In this document: piece by piece, positions 32,101 through 39,101 of the stretch
How the letters are laid out: each line of letters starts with the position of its first letter
Numbering within the stretch: the stretch's first letter is position 1
Origin: a virus
Strand: one strand, 5' to 3'
DNA length: 58,437 bases
Virus record (IMG/VR): IMGVR_UViG_3300037336_000026
Coordinates: 1-58,437 of that record
Notes under the pieces: model-generated
Database searches by the model: none
What the model was told of the DNA's origin: nothing
The model's input: only the letters and a program-made list of their open reading frames with translations
Position numbers and translations under genes: made by a program

Positions 32101-33339
32101 AAATTAGGTAACGTAGCTCTTAAGACTCAAGATATTAAGCTTGCAGAACAGATTGCTGAGATAGAGGCCGCGCTAAAAGTAGCTCAGGCTGTAAAAGGTA
32201 ATGACAAAGAGCTTGATGCTATTGGTGTTAAACTGGATAGTTTGTATGAAGAATCTATTGGAAGAACTTTATTTGAAGATCTTGGATTTGCAGAAACTGG
32301 GTTTAACACTCAGTCTAGATTCGAGTATGCAGACAACAGTATGCGTAATGTTATGGGCTTATTCGCAAAGATAACCTTACTTAAGCAAACTACTGAGTCT
32401 ACTCGTATGGCTGCTATATCTATGGCATCTGATACGGTGGCATCTTATGTGGAAGCACTTAGAGGTGTACCAGTCGAAATGTTTAGGACTGGTAAGGGGC
32501 TAACTAAGTTCCAATACCAGGCATTAAAAGAGTTACAAGCATACGGTATGAATGTACCTGATGTAATGTTTTATATCGAAAATACAGAAAGCGGTGAGCT
32601 TAATTCATTGTCTTCAAGATATGAAATGTTTGTACTTAAGGGTAAAGAGGATGTAACTGATGTACCTTTTAATAGTTTCATGAGAAATATTAATACGGCT
32701 GTATCAAACATGGTTGATTCAAACGTTCCTAACCCACAACCACATAACATTCCTAAGTATTATCATGACCCTAGGTTTAGGATTATAACCGTTATGACAA
32801 GGTACCTTGCAGCACTGCAAACCTCAGTCATACCTAAGTTATATAATGATTATATTAAAGATGGTAATGTAGGTATGCGTTATCAAGCGTTCTCAGTTAT
32901 GGTTGGTGCAATGGCTCTTGCTGGATTGGCTAATGGTTTAAAAGATCAATTATCTTACGGAGAAGACAGCCCATATATCAATGGTATAATGAAGAATGCT
33001 CAAAGAACCCTATATGGTGCAGGTTTATTAGGTCGTGGTGAGGTTATTGTAGATGCAATGGCTCCACTATACAATCGTAAAGGCGTTAGCCTAAGTGATG
33101 CAATGAGTCCCGGTAATGATAGAAGTACTATCGGTGGCTGGGTTTATGACACAGCTAAAAGCAATATGGCACCAGTCGCATGGGCTGATAGGTTTGTTAG
33201 AGCAGGTAGTGCTATATCTGATGGTGACTACCCTACAGCTGGAAGACAACTTGCAAGGGCAATGCCTTTAATCGGGTCTGTACCTAGAACATACGATGAA
33301 CTAGAAGAATTATTTGTAAATTCACTTAAGGAAAAATAA
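29113..33339 (+). CDS. large ejection protein with N-terminal SNase-like domain
   Basis: 1,408 residues. Residues about 15-118 follow the staphylococcal nuclease (SNase/TNase) pattern: IDADTTVV (D28, D30, T31), SYRIQGFNAFET (R40, E48), then NRVLARQVNLEGEDL (R95). Compared with the model enzyme, the equivalents of D21, R35, E43 and R87 are kept but D40 is Asn and T41 is Ala, so activity is uncertain. A hydrophobic region at about 335-385 (LITMIPLWTSALAAGGVAA) could cross the membrane. The remainder is helical. Position matches the big internal core protein of podoviruses. One base separates it from the next gene. Confidence 0.72.
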   Translation: MIEEDKKDPGPQVKFIDGKPVGSSYSIDADTTVVDDQSYRIQGFNAFETAKDKAGIIVPNQYQGDRTQEFVNRFAETGEFDRLNTKGQDPAFKNRVLARQVNLEGEDLASVMTSLGVIDPTAFSNPEDINNSIASGSISRLFPTADSTDPLRALAKEKKDYDKAQGVRWEKTSNVASPAEYKAFQDAVGATAAATAATEVERLNEVLATEEMSDSTRSLLTTQLEEARGRVLFAALTPRIIGGVNYQPNDRNIMNKATGFINQSYAALNVATTMFVKGIGGVLEMAGEKGQWDYISQKGKEYQLKAELYDADTPSYVATVSDIDTSNPFSAVADTGLFLSNNLITMIPLWTSALAAGGVAATLGAPAVVAAGISVLPGWLTYTGGMYSDQPEGEKNPAQASSFGLFASVLDRLGIEAIFAKGASSLLTKKGLDEMVAIVVAKKGVTPEVAKEQIATITKKELIETAKFSSAFAKSQVATMAYATKALARISAAGITEGVTETAQSALELIAATGQWNLDARYQKDFNKQLVDSFIAGGAIGGVITGAGEAKTLAQLHSAYDYHRTNTRDLDDNQKAQLSLEEEYNSGSLPGIGTEFNTFNVAKGIQLQSHDFISGNPRNATDAVKMTNKEGFINILTDGFRLLRGHANQMTKKLYNADGKFLRNRAVIKSLMSGMGIVPGQPYSGFKRSLLGEWAAKHTSSANISAEMNMSEVESGNVILDAYRRFWSKGLDTPVEHPNFEALNRYHSELGNMQRTARGMANESGVSSSLIDNLDSLFVPEIDKHTFNKNKDTIIDKLMAQGMPRSEANKTVENIFSSDKGKMRDASEAIANAGLFRDPELDHIFEKNFFRSLEGIKERLAANIAINSYYGKDAEILYKLADMADQNGEFSSPEEKQTYLSEIKDYFDMIEGKYNTLDNYPVIKNVYAWTGTLTMLAMLGKAGLSSLPEVALSLLGTRGEKVGDQLGLWAKNMLSEIGDDAFTRSNSFVTSALRISKLGNVALKTQDIKLAEQIAEIEAALKVAQAVKGNDKELDAIGVKLDSLYEESIGRTLFEDLGFAETGFNTQSRFEYADNSMRNVMGLFAKITLLKQTTESTRMAAISMASDTVASYVEALRGVPVEMFRTGKGLTKFQYQALKELQAYGMNVPDVMFYIENTESGELNSLSSRYEMFVLKGKEDVTDVPFNSFMRNINTAVSNMVDSNVPNPQPHNIPKYYHDPRFRIITVMTRYLAALQTSVIPKLYNDYIKDGNVGMRYQAFSVMVGAMALAGLANGLKDQLSYGEDSPYINGIMKNAQRTLYGAGLLGRGEVIVDAMAPLYNRKGVSLSDAMSPGNDRSTIGGWVYDTAKSNMAPVAWADRFVRAGSAISDGDYPTAGRQLARAMPLIGSVPRTYDELEELFVNSLKEK

Positions 33340-33340
33340 A

Positions 33341-36300
33341 ATGGCTTTATTTGGTAATATACGAAACAGGACGGCACCTGACGCTCGTAACTTAAATATC
33401 CCTCAACCAAGAACATCTCAAGGAGAGATGGACGCACGTTACGGGGATGTTCCTCTCCCAGCAGTTTCTTCAGTAGACGAAGCTGCAAGAAGCATAATGG
33501 AATATGGAGGTGTTCCTCCACAAGCGTTTGGCTTACCACCTGTACCCGCACAAGCTGTTGGTACTCCCCTAGATCCAGATCCGCTGGCTAGGCGTGACCG
33601 TGAAATACCTAATCCAGCAACTAATGACTTATCATTGCTTGATCAAGAGCAAATGCAGAATCAAAGTGTACCTGTAAATCCTGAAGATTATTCAAGGCAG
33701 TTCTTAGATGAACAAGCTAAAGAAAAGGATTTCCAGCAAGGCTTTGAGGCTATGCAATCAGTTGTTGATCCTGCTACTGGCCAAAGAATGCCCGGTGACT
33801 TTACAAAAGCAGCTGAGTTAATCTTAGGTGAAGGTAATGAGAAAGCAAAGTATCTATCTCCCGGAGAAGCTGAAAAGTATGCTGCCACGGAAACACAGAT
33901 TAAGAACGCTGCTGACCGTGTATCTTCACCACTAGCTTTAATCTCTGAAAGAGCTAGACAAAATCTCTTATCATCTAGTAGTATGGTATATGATTCGTCT
34001 AACCCTGATTCACGACAAGCTAAGGGTTACACCTTAATGCTAGCAGAGGGCTTCGAAGATTCTGAGATGGAGACAGTAGCTGATATGGCAGGTATTGCGT
34101 CTTACTCTGCTTTGTCTCAGATCCCTAGGGCAAAGGCAGATGCAGAAGAAGATGTAGCTGTAAACCCAAATACAGGAGTTATTAATTACGATAACGTAAT
34201 TGCTAGCGGTACTCACTTCATGAAAAATATGGCCAAGACTGTTGGCTTACCTGAACCAAGTCCCGGTTTCTTTGAGAGCATAATGGCTACTCATTTTCAA
34301 GCTGAAGTACAAAAAGGTAGCTATGCTCTTAACCGATCTGCGGATGGTAAGATAGAGTATCTCCCTACTGATGCTCAGAAAATTATAGCTAGGAAAGTTG
34401 GTACTGTTGCTAGGATAGCTACAGCTAGGCTTGGTAGGAATGTTTCATCTAGAACACCCCAAATTGTTGGATCAGCCCTTGGTGAGAAACAAACATTCAC
34501 TAAGAGGTCTCTTACAAGCAACTCTGTATTAGGTAGAGACCTAGATACCTCTGCTGCGGAGACTGTAAAGGACATGATGGGTAGTGTAAGCTATCGCTTC
34601 TTACCTTCTCATGTAGCTCTGCAAGAAAAGTTTATGACAGCTATGTTGTCACCTGAGTTCCTAATTAACTCTCCGGATGAAGGTGTATACTCTACTCACT
34701 ACATGGCAGAGCATTATGGTCTTTCCCAGAAAGACTTTAATAAGATTAAGAACAATCAATTACCTCCTAGAGATGAAGCTAAAAGAGTAGGTTGGTCTCC
34801 AATACCGGCTGCTGTTAAGATAATGAACAACATTATCAAGCAGAAGGGTATGGTCTTAGAAGCAATTAAGGGTGCTGAAGGTTTAAGGTTCGCTGAGATC
34901 ATGCACTCAATCATGAACCATCGTTACTTTATTAATAGTTACGATCTTGATTACATGGGTTCCAAGGATATGATTCGTGATATCCTTAACTTCGGTGAAA
35001 GAGATATCGTGTATGGTAAATCGCTTTTCCCTAATGATTTGAATTCTTCTTTAGAGAATGACAGACTTAAATCAGAGGGTCTAAAGATCTTCAAGATAGA
35101 AGATGGTGTAGCAAGAGGGAAAGCCCTTGAGAGTCTAACTCCAGATAAGCTTGGTGCCTTAGGTACAATGATTGATGCTGTACTGAACTATCATACTGTT
35201 GTTAAGCCTTTACCTGATGTACTGAAGATGCCTGATAGAGATCTTATTGGCCTTTACACACCAGAGCTAGCTAACGCGTTAGCAGACTTAGGTGGTCAGT
35301 ATAACGCCTATATAAACGATCCAGAAGGTGATGCTAATAATAAACACAATAACATCTTAACTTACTTAGCAGCAATACCTAAAGGAGAATTCCTTGCTAA
35401 TGCTGCTTTGTGGGATGATATGTTCCAATTGAAGAATGATGCAGCTAACCCTAAGAGCAATAAGCTTGGTAGGTCTATTACTCATACAACAATTAGTGAT
35501 GGTACTCAGAGTGGTTTGTTTATTCAGGCCTTCCAACACGGTAACAGTGAACATGCAGATCGTCTTGGTAGAGCTAAGTATGCCGATGAAGAGCGTGCTC
35601 CAAGAGACCTTCGTGATGCTACTATGGCATCTATGATTGAAGAAGTAGATAGGATTAACCGTAAGAGTGGTACTATTGAGGACTCTAATACTGCAGATGC
35701 ATTTAGTGCTTTCTTTGCAGAGCTACCTGATGTATATCGAGGTGATTACCATGCGATGGCGAATGAGTTCTTTAAAGCGCCATTGATGCAAGTGTCTTAC
35801 TCCAAAGATGCAGGTATGTTTCAAGGTTTCTTGGAAGACACATTATCAAGGACTAACATAGAACCCTTAGTATCTAAGTACTTGTTACCTCACTTTGGTT
35901 CATTATCTGATGCTGCTGCTAGCCTTAATATTTCTTTAGAGAATGTATTAAGAGAAGCTATATCTACTTCAGTTAGGAAGCTACAGGATATTGGTTATGG
36001 TATGGCAATACTTGATAAACCACTGGTTTATAAGAGTATAACAGGTGATGATGTCCTTATCAGCCCTGCTGGTTTAACCACAATACCAAAGACTGTAGAC
36101 TATAACTCATTTACTACTGGTAAGCATGGCTTTAAATTCTTAGCTAGTGGTGTTGAGACAATTGATTTTATGGTTGACGATGGTAGTGGTATGCTGACTA
36201 GTAAGTCTATACCCCGTAAGATGATGGGGCTATTGCCTGGACATGCCAAGCCTGTTCAATACTACTGGGATAACCAAGCAAAAGTATATAGACCTTATAA

Positions 36301-37459
36301 AAGCTTTGCAGGTAGTTCTTTGTCCAGAGAAGCAGCGGTAATGCCTACACAGGCTATCGATGCAGCTTGGATTACATTAACTATGTTAGAAGTAAATAAG
36401 GGAAGATCTAAACCAAGACCAGTTTCTTGGGTACACGATTCAATTATATCTACTGGTGGTCAGGGCCTTATCTATCGTAACGCTTATAACAATATAACAA
36501 TACCTAGGTCAATTAAGACTGTTGCTAAAACTAATGGTGATATTTATAATGCCTACAAAGAAGCTAAAGCACAGGAGCTAAGGCTTATTAAAATTAAAGG
36601 TGTGGTTGGTATAGGTTCTGATGGTCAGTACGAATCTATGGGTGGTTTCTTTGATAGCATGTTCTATCAGTTCGAACCTATGAGTGAGTACAAAGCAATC
36701 TTCCTAAAGAGAAGAAATAGCAGTGGTGCTATGCGTACTGAGCTAGATTGGAATAAGAAAGTACTACAGGTTAACAAAATCCTTGATGAAGCAATCAATA
36801 ATGGATATGTACCTCCTAACCTTGTCCCTGAGTCTGAGCGTAAGAGCATGGCAGTTAATGCAACTGAGTATGAAGCCTTACTAGGATTGTTTGAGACAGT
36901 TAGAGGCATTAGCCCTAGAGTACTACAAGCATGGGCTGATAATTCAGAAGCTAAGGGTATTGAGGCCGGAAAGTTCCTTATTAAGAGAGCTAAATACGGT
37001 GGTATTATACAGATGGCACCTAGTGGTGGTGCAAGGCCAATGTTATCTTCTATGATTACTGAATCACTTGCTTCAGCTAAGAAGCCAGTAACACCCTTTA
37101 AGTTTGCAGCACCAGTAGCAGCTGAAGTGGTTGAAGAAGCACCTGTAAAAGCTAATAGTAGAGCCGGTTTACTTGAGCAAGCTCAACGTGATACTAAGTT
37201 TACTGATGAAGCTACAGAGGTTGATGAAGTACCTGCTGTAACTAGTGGTGATGATATCCCTACAAATGATTCTATATTAACAGACAAGACAAAACCTATA
37301 AGCTTAGTTGACCTTGTTAATCATATAAAATCTAAGAGCCTAATCCCTACTGCTGCAAATACTAACTCATATTTACTTGATCTTAGATTAAAAGGATATG
37401 ATGTTAGCAGTATTACTTATGATGATGTAGACAACTTCTTCAGTAATATACCTATCTAA
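33341..37459 (+). CDS. putative virion RNA polymerase (N4 vRNAP-like single-subunit type)
   Basis: 1,372 residues, last gene of the ejection block. In order I see: motif A-like ISDGTQSGLFIQA (D720); motif B-like FKAPLMQVSYSKDAGMF (K812, Y820, matching T7 K631-x7-Y639); motif C-like VSWVHDSIIS (D1033). Spacings are 92 and 221 residues; T7 has 94 and 181, and N4 vRNAP has larger ones. A DYMGS at 537-541 could be the T/DxxGR loop without its Arg, but that is doubtful. Long N- and C-terminal regions flank the core, as in N4. If right, the polymerase is injected with the DNA to transcribe early genes. The alternative is another ejection protein with chance motifs. It ends at a strong terminator. 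Confidence 0.6.
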   Translation: MALFGNIRNRTAPDARNLNIPQPRTSQGEMDARYGDVPLPAVSSVDEAARSIMEYGGVPPQAFGLPPVPAQAVGTPLDPDPLARRDREIPNPATNDLSLLDQEQMQNQSVPVNPEDYSRQFLDEQAKEKDFQQGFEAMQSVVDPATGQRMPGDFTKAAELILGEGNEKAKYLSPGEAEKYAATETQIKNAADRVSSPLALISERARQNLLSSSSMVYDSSNPDSRQAKGYTLMLAEGFEDSEMETVADMAGIASYSALSQIPRAKADAEEDVAVNPNTGVINYDNVIASGTHFMKNMAKTVGLPEPSPGFFESIMATHFQAEVQKGSYALNRSADGKIEYLPTDAQKIIARKVGTVARIATARLGRNVSSRTPQIVGSALGEKQTFTKRSLTSNSVLGRDLDTSAAETVKDMMGSVSYRFLPSHVALQEKFMTAMLSPEFLINSPDEGVYSTHYMAEHYGLSQKDFNKIKNNQLPPRDEAKRVGWSPIPAAVKIMNNIIKQKGMVLEAIKGAEGLRFAEIMHSIMNHRYFINSYDLDYMGSKDMIRDILNFGERDIVYGKSLFPNDLNSSLENDRLKSEGLKIFKIEDGVARGKALESLTPDKLGALGTMIDAVLNYHTVVKPLPDVLKMPDRDLIGLYTPELANALADLGGQYNAYINDPEGDANNKHNNILTYLAAIPKGEFLANAALWDDMFQLKNDAANPKSNKLGRSITHTTISDGTQSGLFIQAFQHGNSEHADRLGRAKYADEERAPRDLRDATMASMIEEVDRINRKSGTIEDSNTADAFSAFFAELPDVYRGDYHAMANEFFKAPLMQVSYSKDAGMFQGFLEDTLSRTNIEPLVSKYLLPHFGSLSDAAASLNISLENVLREAISTSVRKLQDIGYGMAILDKPLVYKSITGDDVLISPAGLTTIPKTVDYNSFTTGKHGFKFLASGVETIDFMVDDGSGMLTSKSIPRKMMGLLPGHAKPVQYYWDNQAKVYRPYKSFAGSSLSREAAVMPTQAIDAAWITLTMLEVNKGRSKPRPVSWVHDSIISTGGQGLIYRNAYNNITIPRSIKTVAKTNGDIYNAYKEAKAQELRLIKIKGVVGIGSDGQYESMGGFFDSMFYQFEPMSEYKAIFLKRRNSSGAMRTELDWNKKVLQVNKILDEAINNGYVPPNLVPESERKSMAVNATEYEALLGLFETVRGISPRVLQAWADNSEAKGIEAGKFLIKRAKYGGIIQMAPSGGARPMLSSMITESLASAKKPVTPFKFAAPVAAEVVEEAPVKANSRAGLLEQAQRDTKFTDEATEVDEVPAVTSGDDIPTNDSILTDKTKPISLVDLVNHIKSKSLIPTAANTNSYLLDLRLKGYDVSSITYDDVDNFFSNIPI

Positions 37460-37469
37460 AGCAATTTTT

Positions 37470-37508
37470 AAGCCCCTACTCGTAATTGAGTGGGGGCTTT
37501 ATTTTTTT
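37470..37508 (+). terminator. intrinsic terminator ending the late arm
   Basis: AAGCCCCTACTC pairs with GAGTGGGGGCTT (12 bases, one G-U) around GTAATT, followed by TTATTTTTTT on the plus strand. It separates the convergent late and middle arms. On the minus strand the stem is followed by A residues, so it should stop mainly rightward transcription. Confidence 0.9.
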
Positions 37509-37773
37509 AATCTTCTCTGTTCATAGCTGATTTAACAGCTTGTCTAGCATCTTGTGCTTTACCATGAGCCATTGCTAGTGCATCTGACTCAGTCATACCT
37601 TGTGCAAGGTATCCTTGGTAATTGTCTCGATACATTTTATCAATAGCTGCATCATTAATTTTAGGGGTATTGGCTAGCCTAGGGTCTAAACCTAGGGTTT
37701 CGCATACATCTTGATCTGTAGTTTGTGCATCACCTTGTAATGCAAATAGATTATAATGTTTTAATTCAGTCAT
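37507..37773 (-). CDS. 88-aa hypothetical protein, last gene of middle arm
   Basis: Starts at ATG 37773 behind AAGGAAATAAATA and its stop runs into the convergent terminator. Helical protein with the segment MTESDALAMAHGKAQDARQA. Its first 8 bases overlap the 54-aa gene. No family recognised. Because it is far from the last upstream promoter only by the tRNA and one gene, it should be well expressed. Confidence 0.6.
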   Translation of the reverse strand: MTELKHYNLFALQGDAQTTDQDVCETLGLDPRLANTPKINDAAIDKMYRDNYQGYLAQGMTESDALAMAHGKAQDARQAVKSAMNRED

Positions 37774-37930
37774 TATTTATTTCCTTAATATTATATTCAA
37801 AGGTAAAGTTATCTGAGTAGATAGCCATATCAATATAGCTAAACATATTTGATGACTTAACAGTGTTATGTTCAGTCTCATGATCAGCTATCTCATTACA
37901 CATATCTTCTATGTCATAGTTATTAATCAT
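37766..37930 (-). CDS. 54-aa acidic hypothetical protein
   Basis: ATG 37930 (MINNYDIEDMCNEIADHETE) has an AGGAAC ribosome site seven bases upstream, and TGA at 37766 overlaps the next gene by 8 bases. The product is acidic and without membrane segments. It is the first coding gene after the tRNA in the operon started at 38.12 kb. Confidence 0.5.
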   Translation of the reverse strand: MINNYDIEDMCNEIADHETEHNTVKSSNMFSYIDMAIYSDNFTFEYNIKEINND

Positions 37931-37955
37931 ATTTATTGTTCCTACCTTAGGTTAA

Positions 37956-38032
37956 TGGTGCGCCCAGAGAGATTCGAACTCCCGACCCACGCCTTAGAAG
38001 AGCGTTGCTCTATCCATCTGAGCTATAGGCGC
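37956..38032 (-). tRNA. tRNA-Arg (UCU anticodon)
   Basis: A 77-base cloverleaf including a genome-encoded CCA end. Acceptor GCGCCTA/TGGGCGC (one G-U), D arm GCTC/GAGC, anticodon stem ACGCT/GGCGT with loop CTTCTAA giving anticodon TCT, variable loop GGGTC, and T arm GGGAG/CTCTC with TTCGAAT loop. It reads AGA codons (and AGG by wobble). Most phage genes here use AGA heavily, so the tRNA probably offsets a low supply in the host. Confidence 0.95.
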
Positions 38033-38038
38033 ATAGGT

Positions 38039-38061
38039 GCTCATCCTTTACAGCGATGAGC
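38039..38061 (-). other. hairpin just upstream of tRNA
   Basis: GCTCATC and GATGAGC form a 7-base stem with a 9-base loop in the transcript, seven bases before the 5' end of the tRNA. It may guide tRNA processing or protect the leader. No T-run follows. Confidence 0.4.
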
Positions 38062-38106
38062 CTTCTGATAGCTTTACGTACTACAACGCCCTAAGGTAGA
38101 GGGATC

Positions 38107-38124
38107 TTTTACTATTAGGTACCG
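38107..38124 (-). promoter_or_regulatory. putative phage promoter for tRNA operon
   Basis: On the minus strand CGGTACCTAATAGTAAAA. The core overlaps the end of nrdB: GTACCTAA supplies its last two sense codons (Gly fragment, Thr) and the TAA stop. It faces the tRNA and the two small genes at the end of the arm. Confidence 0.7.
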
Positions 38125-39095
38125 ACTATTTCTAGTTCAGGAGCTTTACTCCATCCCCAGTCACCACCCATACCGTTAACAGAGTATTCTGTAACACGCT
38201 TCTCGAAGAAGTTATCATGAGATACACCGTTGAGTACCCAGTCCAACCAAGGTAATGGGTTATCTTTTACTTTGAAGTTAGGTTTAAGACCTAGCTGAAT
38301 GAGTCGGCGATCAGTAATGTAACGAATGTAATCCTTAACCTCTTCTTTAGTAATACCTTCAATAGCATGGTTAGAGAAGGCAAGGTCAACAAACTTATCT
38401 TCAAGGGAAACAATATCCCTAGCAATCTGGTAGATCTTAGCCTTGAATTCATCATTGACAACACGAGGATGCTCATTACAGAACTCACGGAACAATCTTG
38501 CGTTACCTTCTACGTGGATTGTCTCATCACGGATAGACCATTCAACAACTGTACCCATACCCTTCATCTTACCGAAGCGTTGTAGGTTAAGCAGCATAAC
38601 GAATGAAGCAAACAAGGATACACCTTCATTGAACACAGACTTGGCTAATGCTAGGGCTAGACCTGAATGAGTGCTGCTGTCTGATTGTGACATAAACTCA
38701 ATCTTATCAGCCATCTCTGAGTACTCAAGGAACTCGTGGTACTGCTCATCAGGTAGTCCCAATGTATCATTCAACAGGGCATAAGCTCGTTGATGTGTAC
38801 CCTCACGACCTGCAAATGAACCAAGCATTACTCGTACTTCATTGTTCTTAAACTTAGGGATAAGGAAGTCATAATAGTTTTGACCTACCTGTACATCGCC
38901 TTGTGTAAACAAACGGAGAATGTGAGTAATAAACTCTTTCTCATCTTTGTTAAGCTTAAGCTTCCAATCATTAATATCTTCTGATAGGTCAGCTTCGTCC
39001 TCGACCCAGTGGATTTCCTCATGGGTCTTTGTTATAGCTACAGCCCATTCATGGTTAAATGGTTTGTAGGTCTTTGCGAAATTCATTAACGACAT
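38115..39095 (-). CDS. nrdB: ribonucleotide reductase class I, beta subunit
   Basis: Generates the radical needed by NrdA to make deoxyribonucleotides. 326 residues. Di-iron ligands are visible as D in TQGDVQVGQNYY, ExxH in REGTHQRAY, E in FNEGVSLFASF and ExxH in RDETIHVEG. The tyrosine four residues after the first ligand His (QRAY) is in the place of the E. coli radical Tyr122, so a standard tyrosyl-radical enzyme is likely. It follows nrdA by 6 bases in one operon driven from 41.13 kb. Confidence 0.93.
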   Translation of the reverse strand: MSLMNFAKTYKPFNHEWAVAITKTHEEIHWVEDEADLSEDINDWKLKLNKDEKEFITHILRLFTQGDVQVGQNYYDFLIPKFKNNEVRVMLGSFAGREGTHQRAYALLNDTLGLPDEQYHEFLEYSEMADKIEFMSQSDSSTHSGLALALAKSVFNEGVSLFASFVMLLNLQRFGKMKGMGTVVEWSIRDETIHVEGNARLFREFCNEHPRVVNDEFKAKIYQIARDIVSLEDKFVDLAFSNHAIEGITKEEVKDYIRYITDRRLIQLGLKPNFKVKDNPLPWLDWVLNGVSHDNFFEKRVTEYSVNGMGGDWGWSKAPELEIVGT

Positions 39096-39101
39096 TTACT
39101 T

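Noticed and set aside
37956-38032. tRNA gene as an attachment site for integration
   Set aside because: No integrase or excisionase gene and no repeat of the tRNA 3' end elsewhere in the window; the tRNA is complete and promoter-driven.
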